Shown one piece after another: positions 49,857-60,301 of a DNA stretch of 64,000 nucleotides. Each line of letters opens with the position of its first letter. Position 1 is the stretch's first letter. This DNA is from Moesziomyces globuligerus (Eukaryota; Basidiomycota; Ustilaginomycetes; Ustilaginales; Ustilaginaceae): positions 62,001 through 126,000 of the forward strand of contig JARVLF010000016.1 of assembly GCA_030849465.1 (NCBI GenBank). The letters run 5' to 3'. The notes under the pieces were generated by a model. The model did no database searches. It saw only the letters and a list, made by a program, of their open reading frames with translations, and was not told the origin of the DNA. A program made the position numbers and the translations under genes.

Positions 49857-51767
49857 ATGCCTCCCACCACGCATATCCGAGGGCCGCCCGATGATCCCAA
49901 CGCAGAGTGGATCATCCAGAAGTACGGTGGCACCAGCGTCGGCAAGTTCCTCGAGACCATCGCTCAGCAGATCGTCCCCTCCTACCTCGCTGGCAACAAG
50001 GTCGCCATCGTCTGCTCGGCGCGCTCGGGCCAGACAAAGGCGCTCGGCACCACCAACCTCCTCCTCCAGGCCGCCGGCGAGGCGCTCGACGAGGCGCACA
50101 CCCCGTCCGCATCGCTCACCAACTCGGTCGCTTCGCTCGCAAACGGCGCACAGACCCCCGTGCACCGTCCTGGCTCCGCCTTCTCGCGCAAGTCTAGCTC
50201 CAGAGGCACGCCGCTCGGCCGCATCGAACCGCTCAGCAGCAACGCCCTCGACTCGAAGCTCGAGCAGCTCAAGCTCAACGGCAAGCCGCGCACCACCAAC
50301 GCCGCCACCGCCACCAAGAGCGACGCGGGTTCCGACTCGGAAGGCGAGCTCGCCATCGGCTTCAACGCCACCGTAGACCGCATCCTCTCGGACCACATCG
50401 CCTCGGCACGCAAGGCGGTCACCAAGGACAAGCAGCTGCTCGAGCAGATCGAGGCCGACATTGTCGACGACTGCGAGCGCCTGCGCGACTTTCTTCTCGC
50501 CGCCAAGATCATCGAGGAGATCTCGCCCAAGTCCAAGGACATCATCATCGGCGTCGGCGAGCGCCTCTCGTGCCGCATCGCCGTCGGCGCGCTCTGCGAT
50601 GCGGGCGTCCAAGCCGAACTCGTCACGCTCGAGAGCATCGTCGACCCTTCCTTCTCCGCCCACGCCGTCCAGGACGTCGGCGGCGAGTTCACCCTCGACC
50701 AGGCCTTCTACGACCAGCTCAGCGACGCGCTCGGCAACCGCCTCCGCGCGTGCACCGGCGTGCCCGTCGTGACGGGCTACTTTGGCAACGTCCCCGGCTC
50801 GTTGCTCTCGCAGATCGGGCGTGGATACACGGACCTGTGTGCTGCGCTGTGCGCCGTCGGGGTCAAGGCCAAGGAGCTGCAGATCTGGAAGGAGGTCGAC
50901 GGCGTCTTCACCGCCGATCCACGCAAGGTGCCTACCGCCCGCCTCATCCCCGCCATCACGCCCGAGGAGGCGGCCGAGCTCACCTACTACGGCAGCGAGG
51001 TCATCCATCCCTTCACCATGGAGCAGGCCATCAAGAAGGCCATCCCCATCCGCATCAAGAACGTCGAGAATCCCACGGGGATGGGCACCGTCATCTTCCC
51101 CGACGTGCCCGAGGGCCACGATGGTGCGGAGGACAAGCTGGTGGATGGACACGTAGACCAGCCGCGGCCGCCGATGACGCCTTCTGCGAGCAAGTCGAAC
51201 TTCTCCGCCTGGGGCACGTCTACGCCTACGGATGCGGCGCGACCGGTGATGGGCGAACGCAAGCTGCCTACGGCGGTGACGATCAAGGACAACGTGCTGG
51301 TGCTCAACGTGCATTCGAACCGCAAGACGGTGAGCCACGGCTTCTTCGCCAAGATCTTTGGAACGCTCGACAAGTACGGAGTTGTGGTTGATCTGATCTC
51401 GACCTCCGAGGTGCATGTTTCGATGGCCATGGCCGCAGGTCTGCGTCCGCGAACGCTCGAAAAGGTCAAGGCCGATCTGCAAAAGGTCGGCACCGTGAGC
51501 GTGCTCCGCGACATGGCCATCCTCAGTCTCGTCGGCAAGCACATGCGCAACATGGTCGGCGTCGCCGGTCGCATGTTCACCGTCCTCGCAGAGGGCAACG
51601 TCAACATCGAGATGATCAGCCAGGGCGCCAGCGAGATCAACATCTCGTGCGTCCTCCACGAAAAACTCGCCGTCAAGGCGCTCAACCTCATCCACTACTC
51701 GGTCCTCGAGGTCAGCCCCAAACCCTCCAACTCCGAAGCAGGCGCCTTTGGCAGATCGTTCTTCTGA
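49857..51767 (+). CDS. HOM3: Aspartokinase
   Basis: First enzyme of the aspartate pathway to threonine, isoleucine and methionine: phosphorylates aspartate with ATP. The 636-residue single-exon protein begins the kinase fold with IIQKYGGTSVGKF (catalytic Lys22) and continues with VSCSAR-type IVCSARSGQTKA. A disordered insert of about 70 residues (roughly 85-160) follows. The substrate-binding ETVD-like region WKEVDGVFTADPRKVPTA and the switch segment AELTYYGSEVIHPFTMEQA come next. Two C-terminal ACT domains (about 455-620) include GVAGRMFTVLAEGNVNIEMI, the site of threonine feedback in the fungal family. It ends with a short Ser-rich tail. Confidence 0.97.
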   Translation: MPPTTHIRGPPDDPNAEWIIQKYGGTSVGKFLETIAQQIVPSYLAGNKVAIVCSARSGQTKALGTTNLLLQAAGEALDEAHTPSASLTNSVASLANGAQTPVHRPGSAFSRKSSSRGTPLGRIEPLSSNALDSKLEQLKLNGKPRTTNAATATKSDAGSDSEGELAIGFNATVDRILSDHIASARKAVTKDKQLLEQIEADIVDDCERLRDFLLAAKIIEEISPKSKDIIIGVGERLSCRIAVGALCDAGVQAELVTLESIVDPSFSAHAVQDVGGEFTLDQAFYDQLSDALGNRLRACTGVPVVTGYFGNVPGSLLSQIGRGYTDLCAALCAVGVKAKELQIWKEVDGVFTADPRKVPTARLIPAITPEEAAELTYYGSEVIHPFTMEQAIKKAIPIRIKNVENPTGMGTVIFPDVPEGHDGAEDKLVDGHVDQPRPPMTPSASKSNFSAWGTSTPTDAARPVMGERKLPTAVTIKDNVLVLNVHSNRKTVSHGFFAKIFGTLDKYGVVVDLISTSEVHVSMAMAAGLRPRTLEKVKADLQKVGTVSVLRDMAILSLVGKHMRNMVGVAGRMFTVLAEGNVNIEMISQGASEINISCVLHEKLAVKALNLIHYSVLEVSPKPSNSEAGAFGRSFF

Positions 51768-52735
51768 TTCGCCCTCGCCGCGAGCATGGTCAGGGTTTGC
51801 GCTCCAACAGCGTCGCCCCGGACCATCTGAATCGCCATCCTATCGTTATGAGGCAAGGTCGTTCGACGCCATAAGGCGCAGTCGACCGTATGGTTTTATA
51901 TTCTTTGTTCTTTTTCGCACGTCTTATTCCTCTCTCTCTCTCTCTCGTTTCCGTTTGGTCCAACCCAAAAAAGCATCTTCCTCTCCCTCCAGCGCAGAAA
52001 GCGCCTTGTACTTGTATGCACATCCTGCCCGCTCGCATCCTTGCCAATCACAGCTAGATGTTTCCTCTCGCTTGCCTCGCGAGCTGAGCGCTGCCTTGTT
52101 CTCTTATTTTTTCGCGTCTGCGGATCAGTTAACCGGAAAAAAAGGTCTTTGGATTTTTGGGTTTTGACGAAAATGCGAGCCAGGCTCGATGGACACGACA
52201 TGTCATTTACCGCACACTCGTCTTGCTCGACCGGTCTGGTCTGGACGAAACCGGCTTCCATGGGCGTTGCTTTCCAGGTCACGAACCGTCGACTCGAGCT
52301 TGTCTTTGGATGGAAGCTGCGCATGTGCCAAGCCCTGTTCGTTCTGCTGAGCAAGTCTCTACATCCTCCGAACGCACGTGTGCGTCGCTCGTCCGTCGCC
52401 GCGCTCGCCCTTTCCCGCTCGTTGCGCTCCGAGGAGCTTGCTTCCCTTCCTCCATCCTTTCCCATCTGTCCCTTTTTCTTTCACTAGGATCACTTCGAGG
52501 TACCGGTTACCTCGACTTTCTTTTCTCGTCGGCTTTCACCTTTCCACTCCTACCTCGCTTTCGCTTCTCGTGCTCTTTTCTTTTGCAGCACCCCGTGGTC
52601 TTCAGCTGGTCTGGCCTTTGCTCGATGCAAGGCTAATCTCCCACACTTCTTTCTTTTCTTTTCACTTCAAGACTTTTACGACGGGCACTCGAGCTTTCTT
52701 CAAGACCCCCAGGCGACGACAAGCAGGTCCTTGTC
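51768..52735. other. Spacer upstream of the single-pass membrane protein gene
   Basis: About 970 bp, notably T- and CT-rich on the + strand (51905-51970 and 52450-52680), as in long fungal 5' leaders. No gene is supported. Confidence 0.5.
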
Positions 52736-54727
52736 ATGGCACGCAACATGAAACCGGCGCTGGCTCAGCTGGGCGCGCTGCTGGCCCTGGTCAGCCTGGC
52801 CACGGCGGCAATGGCACAACCGACCCAGCCGGCGCAGTCGACGCAGCTAACGATCTCCCAAGGCGCACCGCGCGATCTGTTCGATCAGATGGTGCAGAGC
52901 TTGGCAGACAAATGGATACCCGGTTATAGAGCCAGCGAGGGGCTCCAGTGGAGTGTCCATCCGCTGCCGAGACAGGACGTGCAGAAAAGGCAGAACAGCT
53001 ATGCTGCCAACCCGCTCCTCCTCACTCCGTCCTCGAACAGTAACGATGACCAAGAGGAGACGGTCGCCGGGCTGTCGGGGCTGTCAGCGGGCAATGCTGT
53101 ACCGTCCTCGGTTGTGGCGGCTTCGCCGACACGCGCGGCCGCTTCGCAAGCGATTGCTGCGCAGGAGACGGCTACCAACTCGCCGCTCATCGCCGCCGCC
53201 AGCAGCGCCAATCCGAGTGGGACAGCCAGTAGCACGGCGTCTACCAGTCCCACGTCGGAGCGAGGCGTCAGCGCCTCGACCACTCCGAGTGCCTCTAGTG
53301 CGCCTACGCTGTCGATCTCTCCTCCGAGCACGTCGTCTGCTGCGAGCACGTCGTCTGCTGCGAGCACGTCGTCTGCGTCTGCACGGCCGACCAAGGACTC
53401 GCAGCGGACGGAAGAGGCGTCGTCGCCCTCGCTGCTGTCTCCAAAGCATCGGTTCTTCCCTTTGGTCGTGGCTGGAATCGCTGCAGCGGGGTTGCTTGCG
53501 TTGATGCTGCTCATCGCCATCGCGCGCGCCATCGCACATGACCAGCTGCGCCGCGACAAGCTGCAGCAGTCGTACTCGTTTGACGACTACGGTGACAAGC
53601 CGACGCGCGCCAACGGCAAGACGGACAAGTTCACCGCGGCGCCTGCGCTGGGTGCGGCGCGATCGCTACGTCGTGCCATGACCAAGAAGAAGCTCGGGAG
53701 CTTTGCGCGTCGGACGCAGGACGGGAGTGTGTTGATCGAGGTCGGAGACGAGGTGTTTGCGGTGCCGCCGCATCTGGCGGATTCGTACCGCGAAAAGATC
53801 CTGCGCGAGAAACGCTCGCGCTCCGACCTGAGCTCAGAGGGCATGTTCGGTAAGGTCAAACCGAGACATCTCGACGATCATCCCGATGCGGACGAGGAGC
53901 AGGCGCGAGCTGCGTACGATAGCATGTTGCAGGGAGATCAGGCTCCCACGAGGACGTTGAGTCAGAGGTTGACCGATCGGTTCAGAGGTCTGACCACCAG
54001 TCCCAAGGTCAAGCACGAGGGTGCTTGGTCGTTTGATGCGCAGCGGGGAGAGGCACGTCAGGTGGATCTGGCCAAACCAGCCGTGACGAGAGGAGGACAG
54101 GATTGGACCATCACCCCGCGTCTGACCGAATACGGTACGGCCCAAGTGACCGAACGAACCACACACACCCGTCCACCTCCGAGAGAAACATCGCGCACCA
54201 ATGTGGCTCGAAAACCACCGCCCAAGTTGGAGTTGGGCCTGTTGACGTCCAAGCTGCAGGATCTCGAAAAGCAGAGCTCGGTCTCGTCCTCTTCGTCCCA
54301 CTCTCGACTGCCAGCCGAAGCGAGCCTAACCCGTTCCAGTGCTTCGTCCACCTCGGCCAACGGCACCTTTGGCGGCTCGCTGTCCGGAGGTGACGACTTG
54401 GAGGCTTCGCTACCAGGCTCTTTCCCGCAACGCTCCAAGTCGCTCGCGCGCGCTCGTTCGGTCAAACCTCTGATCCTCAACGCCGATCCTCGTGTCGGCA
54501 CGTACCGCCACAGACAGGCTGACCCCCTTAGAGCCCGCACCCAAGTCCGCCCTGCGCAAGCCAAAGCCACCTCGAACCGCAAACACGCAGCCTCCGCCAG
54601 CGTAGGCCTCGCCAGCCCCACGCGCTTCACCCACGACAAAACCCCCTCGCTCGTCGTCCACCCCGAGAAACCCCAGGCCACCTTCCGTCCCCTCCCCGTC
54701 CCCCCACCCTTCACCCTCCCCAAATAA
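52736..54727 (+). CDS. Single-pass (type I) membrane protein of unknown family
   Basis: I do not recognise this 663-residue protein. Residues 1-27 form a signal peptide ending AMA-Q. The ectodomain (about 28-238) is Ser/Thr/Ala-rich and likely O-glycosylated. It includes the 5-residue repeat STSSA three times (53328-53375) and a dibasic QKRQ that could be a Kex2-type site. One helix (about 240-266, FFPLVVAGIAAAGLLALMLLI) is followed by a basic stop-transfer stretch. The 395-residue cytosolic part has a short ordered-looking segment (GSVLIEVGDEVFAVPPHLA) and many basic/Ser motifs. The topology resembles fungal wall-sensor or mucin-like proteins (WSC/MID2 style), but no WSC Cys domain is present. 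Confidence 0.8.
   Translation: MARNMKPALAQLGALLALVSLATAAMAQPTQPAQSTQLTISQGAPRDLFDQMVQSLADKWIPGYRASEGLQWSVHPLPRQDVQKRQNSYAANPLLLTPSSNSNDDQEETVAGLSGLSAGNAVPSSVVAASPTRAAASQAIAAQETATNSPLIAAASSANPSGTASSTASTSPTSERGVSASTTPSASSAPTLSISPPSTSSAASTSSAASTSSASARPTKDSQRTEEASSPSLLSPKHRFFPLVVAGIAAAGLLALMLLIAIARAIAHDQLRRDKLQQSYSFDDYGDKPTRANGKTDKFTAAPALGAARSLRRAMTKKKLGSFARRTQDGSVLIEVGDEVFAVPPHLADSYREKILREKRSRSDLSSEGMFGKVKPRHLDDHPDADEEQARAAYDSMLQGDQAPTRTLSQRLTDRFRGLTTSPKVKHEGAWSFDAQRGEARQVDLAKPAVTRGGQDWTITPRLTEYGTAQVTERTTHTRPPPRETSRTNVARKPPPKLELGLLTSKLQDLEKQSSVSSSSSHSRLPAEASLTRSSASSTSANGTFGGSLSGGDDLEASLPGSFPQRSKSLARARSVKPLILNADPRVGTYRHRQADPLRARTQVRPAQAKATSNRKHAASASVGLASPTRFTHDKTPSLVVHPEKPQATFRPLPVPPPFTLPK
53328..53375 (+). 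repeat. 15-bp coding tandem repeat, about 3 copies
   Basis: Repeat of agcacgtcgtctgct-type units encoding STSSA in the ectodomain of the type I membrane protein. The copies are nearly identical at DNA level, suggesting recent slippage. Confidence 0.85.
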
Positions 54728-54836
54728 AGCCCAGCTGCGACCATGTACCTTAGTCTTGCACACTCGTTCACGCGTCCTTGAGAAATAGAAGATGGATTCA
54801 GCCGCGCCCCGACCCCCCCGATTCCTCGACCCGAAT

Positions 54837-56319
54837 TTAGGCAGCGAGAGACTTAAAGTCGAACATGGAGCCCTTGGAAGAGCCGCTCGGGTACCTGTGC
54901 TGGGAGGCCGCCGAGGCGTTGAATGCGCGCGGGGGCGGGAAGGTGTTGCTGGGCGAGAAGCTGAGCGAGCCCGAGGTGAGCGGCGGCGAGGGCACGCGGC
55001 TGAGCGCCCTCGGCGACGCAGGCGGCGGGCCGTTGGGTCGTGCGAGCGTCGAGCTGGCCGTGCGCACCGGAGGCGCGGCGACGGGCGGCGGCGGTGCGCG
55101 CACGGGCGCAGCAGCCGAGAGCGCAGGAGGCGCACGGATCGGCGGTGCAGCACGTCCCGGCGGCGGAGGTGGTGCAGCCGCAGGCGAGGCCGGAGCACGC
55201 CCAGGCGGCGGAGGCGGAGGCGCCGAGGGCGCGGCCGAACTTGTCCTCGAGTGGCCGCCTGCAGGAGGCGGCGGCGGAGGCGGCGCTGCCGAGCGCCTTG
55301 GTGGCGTTGGTGCAGGCGAGGACGGTGCGGGAGGGGCAGGAGCCGGTGGCGGGGCGGGAACGAATCGTGAGGGCGGAGCACTCGATGCGCCCGCGCCCGG
55401 TGGCGGCGGAGGAGGAGGAGGGGGTACACCTGCCGGCCGGGACGGGGCGGCTGGGGCCGCCGCGGCCGGACTGGGTCTCGAGGGCGGTGGAGGCACGACC
55501 GCACTCGGACGACCGGGAGGCGGCGGCGGCGGTGGTGGTGCGGCTGGCGCTCCACTTTGAGGTCTGCCCGGTGGCGGCGGCGGAGGAGGTGCGGCCGGAG
55601 CACCACTCTGCGGCCTGCCTGGCGGAGGCGGAGGCGGAGGCGGCACAGCTCCACCAGGTCGCCTAGGCGGCGGAGGCGCTGCTGCTGTTGGAGCAGAGGA
55701 CGGAGGCGGTGGCGGCGGCGGAGGAGGAGCCGAAGAGGGTGCGGCTGCCGGCGATGGTCGGCTGGGCGGAGGTGGGACGCCTCTGGCTGGAAGCGATGGC
55801 GCCGCCGCGGCTGGCGCGGGTGGCGGTCCACGCGGTGGAGCGGGGCGACCACCAGCGGGAGGCGGCGGCGGTGGTGGTGCCGAGGATGGAGCGGGGCGAG
55901 ACAAGGAAGTCGCTGCAGCAGGTGCGGCAGGTGCGGCAGGTGCGGCAGGAGCACTAGCACCTGGTCGCGAAGGAGGCTTGCCGAGAGACGTGTTGATGGC
56001 TGAGCCCGCTCCGCTAGGTTTGAGCTTGGGCATGCCGCCAGCAAAGAGACCGCCTAGGCCGGGAGGACCGCCTATGGCTGGACCGCCACCTCCTCCCAAA
56101 GATGAGATGCCTCCACCACCACCACCGCCTCCACCTCCTGATTTGGTGCCTTCGACCTGTGGGGCAGACCGGTCATTGGTGACCGCCTCTGTTTCGCGGG
56201 TGCATCAGAAGGGATGCGATTGTGATCAGCACGAGTTCCGATCGCTATTGACTATTTCCACTCGACTTACTCTTGAGGCCCTTGCCCTTCTGGATCGACT
56301 GCAGCAGCTCAGCGTTCAT
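54837..56319 (-). CDS. VRP1: Verprolin / WASP-interacting protein (WIP) homologue
   Basis: Actin-binding partner of WASP/Las17 at endocytic sites. Exon 1 56271-56319 (MNAELLQSIQKGKGLK) joins in frame to 54837-56188 across an 82-nt intron, giving 466 residues. Splicing reconstitutes the WH2 motif: LLQSIQKGKGLKK followed by AVTNDRSAP, the verprolin signature. Next come a Gly run, a central region dominated by poly-Pro blocks (PPPPPPP, profilin/SH3 ligands), and a C-terminal WASP-binding end with SMFDFKSLAA. The usual Pro-rich N terminus before WH2 is missing. A splice-acceptor-like CAG at about 56350 suggests an upstream exon or a 5' UTR intron that I could not identify, so the 5' end is uncertain. 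Confidence 0.87.
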
Positions 56320-57941
56320 CTTGGCAGAGCGTGTTGCGCTTGGTCGGCTGAGCGAGAAAGCAGATTAGATTGTTGCCGGTGCGAGCGTGCGCACGGCAAG
56401 GATGGTGCTGGGAAGCCGCTTGGACTGTTGGTAGATCGGGAGCAGGCGAGCCCGGAAGTGTTGGTGCGTGCGGCGTCGTCTTGGGTTTGATCGAGGCCGG
56501 ATGGATGATGGACGGCAGACGTCGAGAAGATGGGTGTCGGATGACGAGGGCTGGCTGCTGCGCGTTGCTGGTGTGGAGGCAAGCAGGGGCTGTGCAGCTG
56601 TGTCCAGAGGGCGCTGCTCTCGTGGCCCGTGTCACAAGGCCGGTTCCGAATTTGGAATGCTGACAGCCGATCCCCAGCGGCCCAATCACGCCCGATCGGA
56701 GGAGATTTGGCCGGCTGATGTTTCCGCCGGCGTAACACATCCCTGTGGGAAAAATCTCCATCGTCGGAGGAATGAACAACACTGACTTGGCAGAATGGCG
56801 GCTCGTGCTTGACAGGACAATGCTAGTGTGAGGTTGCTAGCCTGATGCAGGACGTCGGTTGGACAGGAGGACCAAGCGTGGGGATGGGAAGAGCAGAGCC
56901 GAACGAAAGACGGAGCGGGGCATGCTTGCGACAAGCGAGACGGGTCTAAGATTTCGGCACGCGCCTTAGCGTCCAAGCTAGGAGGAGGAGGCGTCAAGGG
57001 AGCGCTTTACCCGCCGCCGCCGTTTGAGCTCGAGCCTCGTCGAGACGGGATCGAGTCACTTTGGCGAGGCTCGAGGCGCTGTCACGAGACGATGGATCGG
57101 TGGCAACAATGGTGTGGGGTACATTAGCTCGGAGGGGCGTGGTCGGTTGTCATCGAGGGCTGGCGCGTCCAACCAACGTTGGTGGCGGGATACTGAGCTT
57201 GAGATTGTTGGTCTCGTGCTCGTTCCTGCGACAGGCTCAAGCGCTCTGGTCGATACGCAAGGAGACACGAGGCTAGCTCGATCTCGGTAACGGCGACGCT
57301 TTTGCGGGGCAGGCCCGCCAAAACACTTCCTAGACCCTTTGACTGGGGTTACATTGCATCGCCTGGAAAGATCCCAGGCTGCGGGACAAGGACGGACACC
57401 GGACAGTCGCTCCTTGACTGACGAGGCTAGAGAGAGGCTCTTGTTCCGATTCGTTTCGATCAAGAGTCCCGTGCTCGCATGTTCGCTGAGAGACGGGCTG
57501 GACGAGGACATGTACCAGGCGTGCGAACGGACGGATCTGCGAATGGTCTCGAGCCTGCTCGACGTATCACTCGGAAGCATGACGGCCAAGAAGACGGATC
57601 TCAGGAGGAGTGCGCCAAGAAGCAGGTTTCGTCAGCGATCAGATGTGCTGTTGATGTCAGAGTCGGAGCTGTGAAGAATAAGGACACGATCAAGACAGGG
57701 GCTGTTGGCATCTCGGTGAGGAAGGAAAAGTGGCCGAGTGGCTAAATGCATTGTGCTAAGCGAGAGGCATCCGAGCAGTTGTCCTTGCCTCGGCTGCCTA
57801 GTTCGGAAGCAAAAGCACATCGGAACGCTCTGACCTGTTGGAGCCGCATGGCAACGCATCGAGCCGGATCGAGAGCCTCGCTCATGGCGGCAGCAAGCTG
57901 ACCGAGTGTGCATAACTTGACTGCCAAGCGCAATGGAACCC

Positions 57942-57980
57942 CTGCGTTGCGCAGCTGCGTTGAGCAGCTGCGTTGCGCAG
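57942..57980. repeat. Tandem repeat, 3 x 13 bp
   Basis: Three copies of ctgcgttgcgcag, the middle one with a single change (c to a). Each unit is partly palindromic. Confidence 0.9.
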
Positions 57981-58689
57981 CACGGGCGACACAACATCTA
58001 TTTGCAGCTTTCTTTTGATGGTAGCGGCGTCACACGGGCTGGGCTGGGCTAGGCTGGGCTGCTCTGGGGAGGATGCGGGAGGGGGTGGAGTCGGCCAAGC
58101 GGCAAGATGTTGGACGCGTGAAATGCGGAGCGGAGAGCGAAATGTGCATGAGGCTTCGGTGGGATGGCAGCAAGAGCGCGCGACTCGAGCGGTCAAGTAG
58201 AGCGTGGATCAACAAGCTGCCTCGCAAGCTGGCTTCCATCGCTGCGATGGCTGCCGACTCGGCGTCATGCTGCTCCTGCACTGCGGTCCAAGGCGGAGGC
58301 TTCTCGGCTTTTTCGCTGCACCCTGAGCTGGCGAGGCGGTTCGGCAGGCCTCCGTCGGGTATGGCTGTCTCACTGACGGCGCTTGATGCTAGTGCTGTAC
58401 GTCGGTGTCAGATGCGAGCAGCTCTAAGCGAGAAGTGGCGGCAGAGAGGGGCGAGAGAGCAGACAGACGCAACGCATATCGACAGGCGCCCGGCGGTCAT
58501 GGCCGCTCCAAGGCGTTAGCGCTCGGCTCGCTTGGCTGCCCAAAAAGGAAGGCGAGCCTTTGGCGCGGCTTGCCTAAACCAGCGCGCGTCCTTTTCTTTT
58601 TGGGAAAGAAAATCGGATCGTCAACATGCAGCAAAAGGTGCAGACGCGGGGCGTGATGCCGCCATTGGACCGTGTAGGAACAATTAAAG

Positions 58690-58711
58690 AAAAAAAAAAA
58701 AAAAAAAAAAA
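58690..58711. repeat. Homopolymer run, 22 A
   Basis: Uninterrupted A tract in the long spacer. It could be a retroposed tail, but no gene-like sequence or target-site duplication precedes it. Confidence 0.9.
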
Positions 58712-60020
58712 GGAAAATGTCCGCGACCGCGCCTGTCAGATGCGCTAGGCGAGACCAACACTCGGTCGGCCAGCCGCTGGGCAAGGTTCGGATCCAACCG
58801 ACTCGAACTCGCTCGGCGCCCCATCTCAGCTCAGCTCAGCTCGATTCGATTCGCATCGGATTTCATCTATGTAGAACCGACTCAGCTCAGCTCAGCGTGG
58901 GAGGTCATGGTCCCGACGCTCCCGAGCCAGACTCCGTCACGACGTGATGGGCAAAACGAAGATGGACAGGCGCGGGTGGTGCCTGGCAAGCGCAGCGCGG
59001 TTCGAAACGCGACGTGGGTGTATGCGCCTGTGCAGACCGAGCACGCGGCGGATGAGCACGGCGGCTGCACGTCAGAGTTACGTGACTATCCACTCGATTC
59101 GCCTCTCTCGGCGCTGAAACGCCGTACTGTATGTGCGGATGGAGTCCGCCTCTCGCACTTGCATCTCTCGACAGTGCCGGCAAAGCGACCACCCGGCGCC
59201 TTCTAGGCCCGTGAGTGACGCATGGCCATGCCCTCGCTCGATTTTCATGCCACGCACGGCATTCAAGCTCGAGCCGGTCGTCGCCTCACCGATCGATGTC
59301 GGCGCAGCAAAGCGCAACTCTCTATCGCCAGCCCTCCGCCAAGGCGCTCGGCGGCGTGAGGTGGGTGTTGCTCCAACGTAGGGTCCATGCAGTCAGGGCA
59401 TACACTCGCACAGCCGCCATCCCCTCACCCACGCTTGCGCTTAGATGCCAAGCCAAACACTGCCAAACTCCAGCCTCCGTTGGCAGCAACGCTTGGCGAT
59501 TCAACACCCCTCGTTCCGCGTTGGATGCGATCCCATCGGCCCTGAATCTTGAGCTTCGACTGCGCAGTCACCGCGACCACTCTCCCCCAAGGCGAACAGC
59601 ATGCATCCTACCGATGCTCATGCAAAGCGTGCCCCCACCCTGCCTCGTCGTGCGTCCATCGTCCGACACTCTCGCACAGCCCCTTCGGCTCTTGGCACCA
59701 AGCCCCCCATGTAGAGCTTGCTGCTTCCATCCCCTTACCGCTCGCACGCCCCTGAGTCCGGTCGGTGGCGCATACAGTAGTCCTGATTGCGCTTGCCGAG
59801 CCCCGCGAGGCCTTCGGCAAATGACAGCATCCCGTCGTCTAGCCTCGCTCCACTCACTCAGCCGTGTGCCTGTCTTTCCACTGCTCCCATGGCGTCTGGC
59901 TCCGAAACGCTCCCAACTCCGCCAAAGCTTTTCCGTGTGCCTGCTTCCCGCCTCCCCCTCCTCATCCGCACCCTCCCGCTACGCCTGGGCCCCTTGTACA
60001 ATCTACCCCCTCCCTGGTCC

Positions 60021-60027
60021 TATAAAG
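60021..60027 (+). promoter_or_regulatory. TATA-box-like element upstream of the GH5 glucanase
   Basis: TATAAAG, 275 bp before the glucanase start codon, followed by long CT-rich tracts (about 60040-60180) typical of highly expressed fungal genes. It fits a leader of about 240 nt. Inferred from position and motif only. Confidence 0.45.
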
Positions 60028-60301
60028 ACCTCCTTTGCCTTCACCTCTTTCTCGGTTTCTTCTTCTCCATCCATCGCAGCTTCTCGCCGCAATATCCACT
60101 CCCTCCCCTCTCTTTCTCTCTCTCCACTCACTTTCCTTCCCCATACACAACTCCTCCCCCCTCCCTCTTCCCTTGCGCACTTTCTCTCACGCATACTCAG
60201 CTCGGAACATCGACGCCAGTGATCGTCATCGCTGATCCGGATCAGCACATTCCCAGCCCCACCAGCACGTCACACCCTCCAGCCGAGACAGCCACGCCGA
60301 G

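Larger units (their letters stand above)
56320..60301. other. 4-kb gene-free divergent spacer
   Basis: The largest gap in the window, between VRP1 and the GH5 gene. It holds several simple repeats (57942-57980, about 58036-58060, 58690-58711, tcagc units near 58824-58900) and, at the right end, the GH5 promoter. Open frames such as 59215-60222 are Ser/Pro/Arg low-complexity without a domain. Confidence 0.5.

Noticed and set aside
57725..57800. tRNA-Ser/Leu-like D-arm (gtggccgagtggctaa)
   Set aside because: No T-arm with TTCRANY, no acceptor pairing and no anticodon stem; a chance match.
58690..58711. A22 run as the tail of a retroelement
   Set aside because: No upstream element, ORF or flanking duplication is visible.
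59215..60222. 335-codon frame on + before the GH5 gene
   Set aside because: Ser/Pro/Arg composition from CT-rich promoter sequence, with no conserved feature. It overlaps the probable TATA element and leader.
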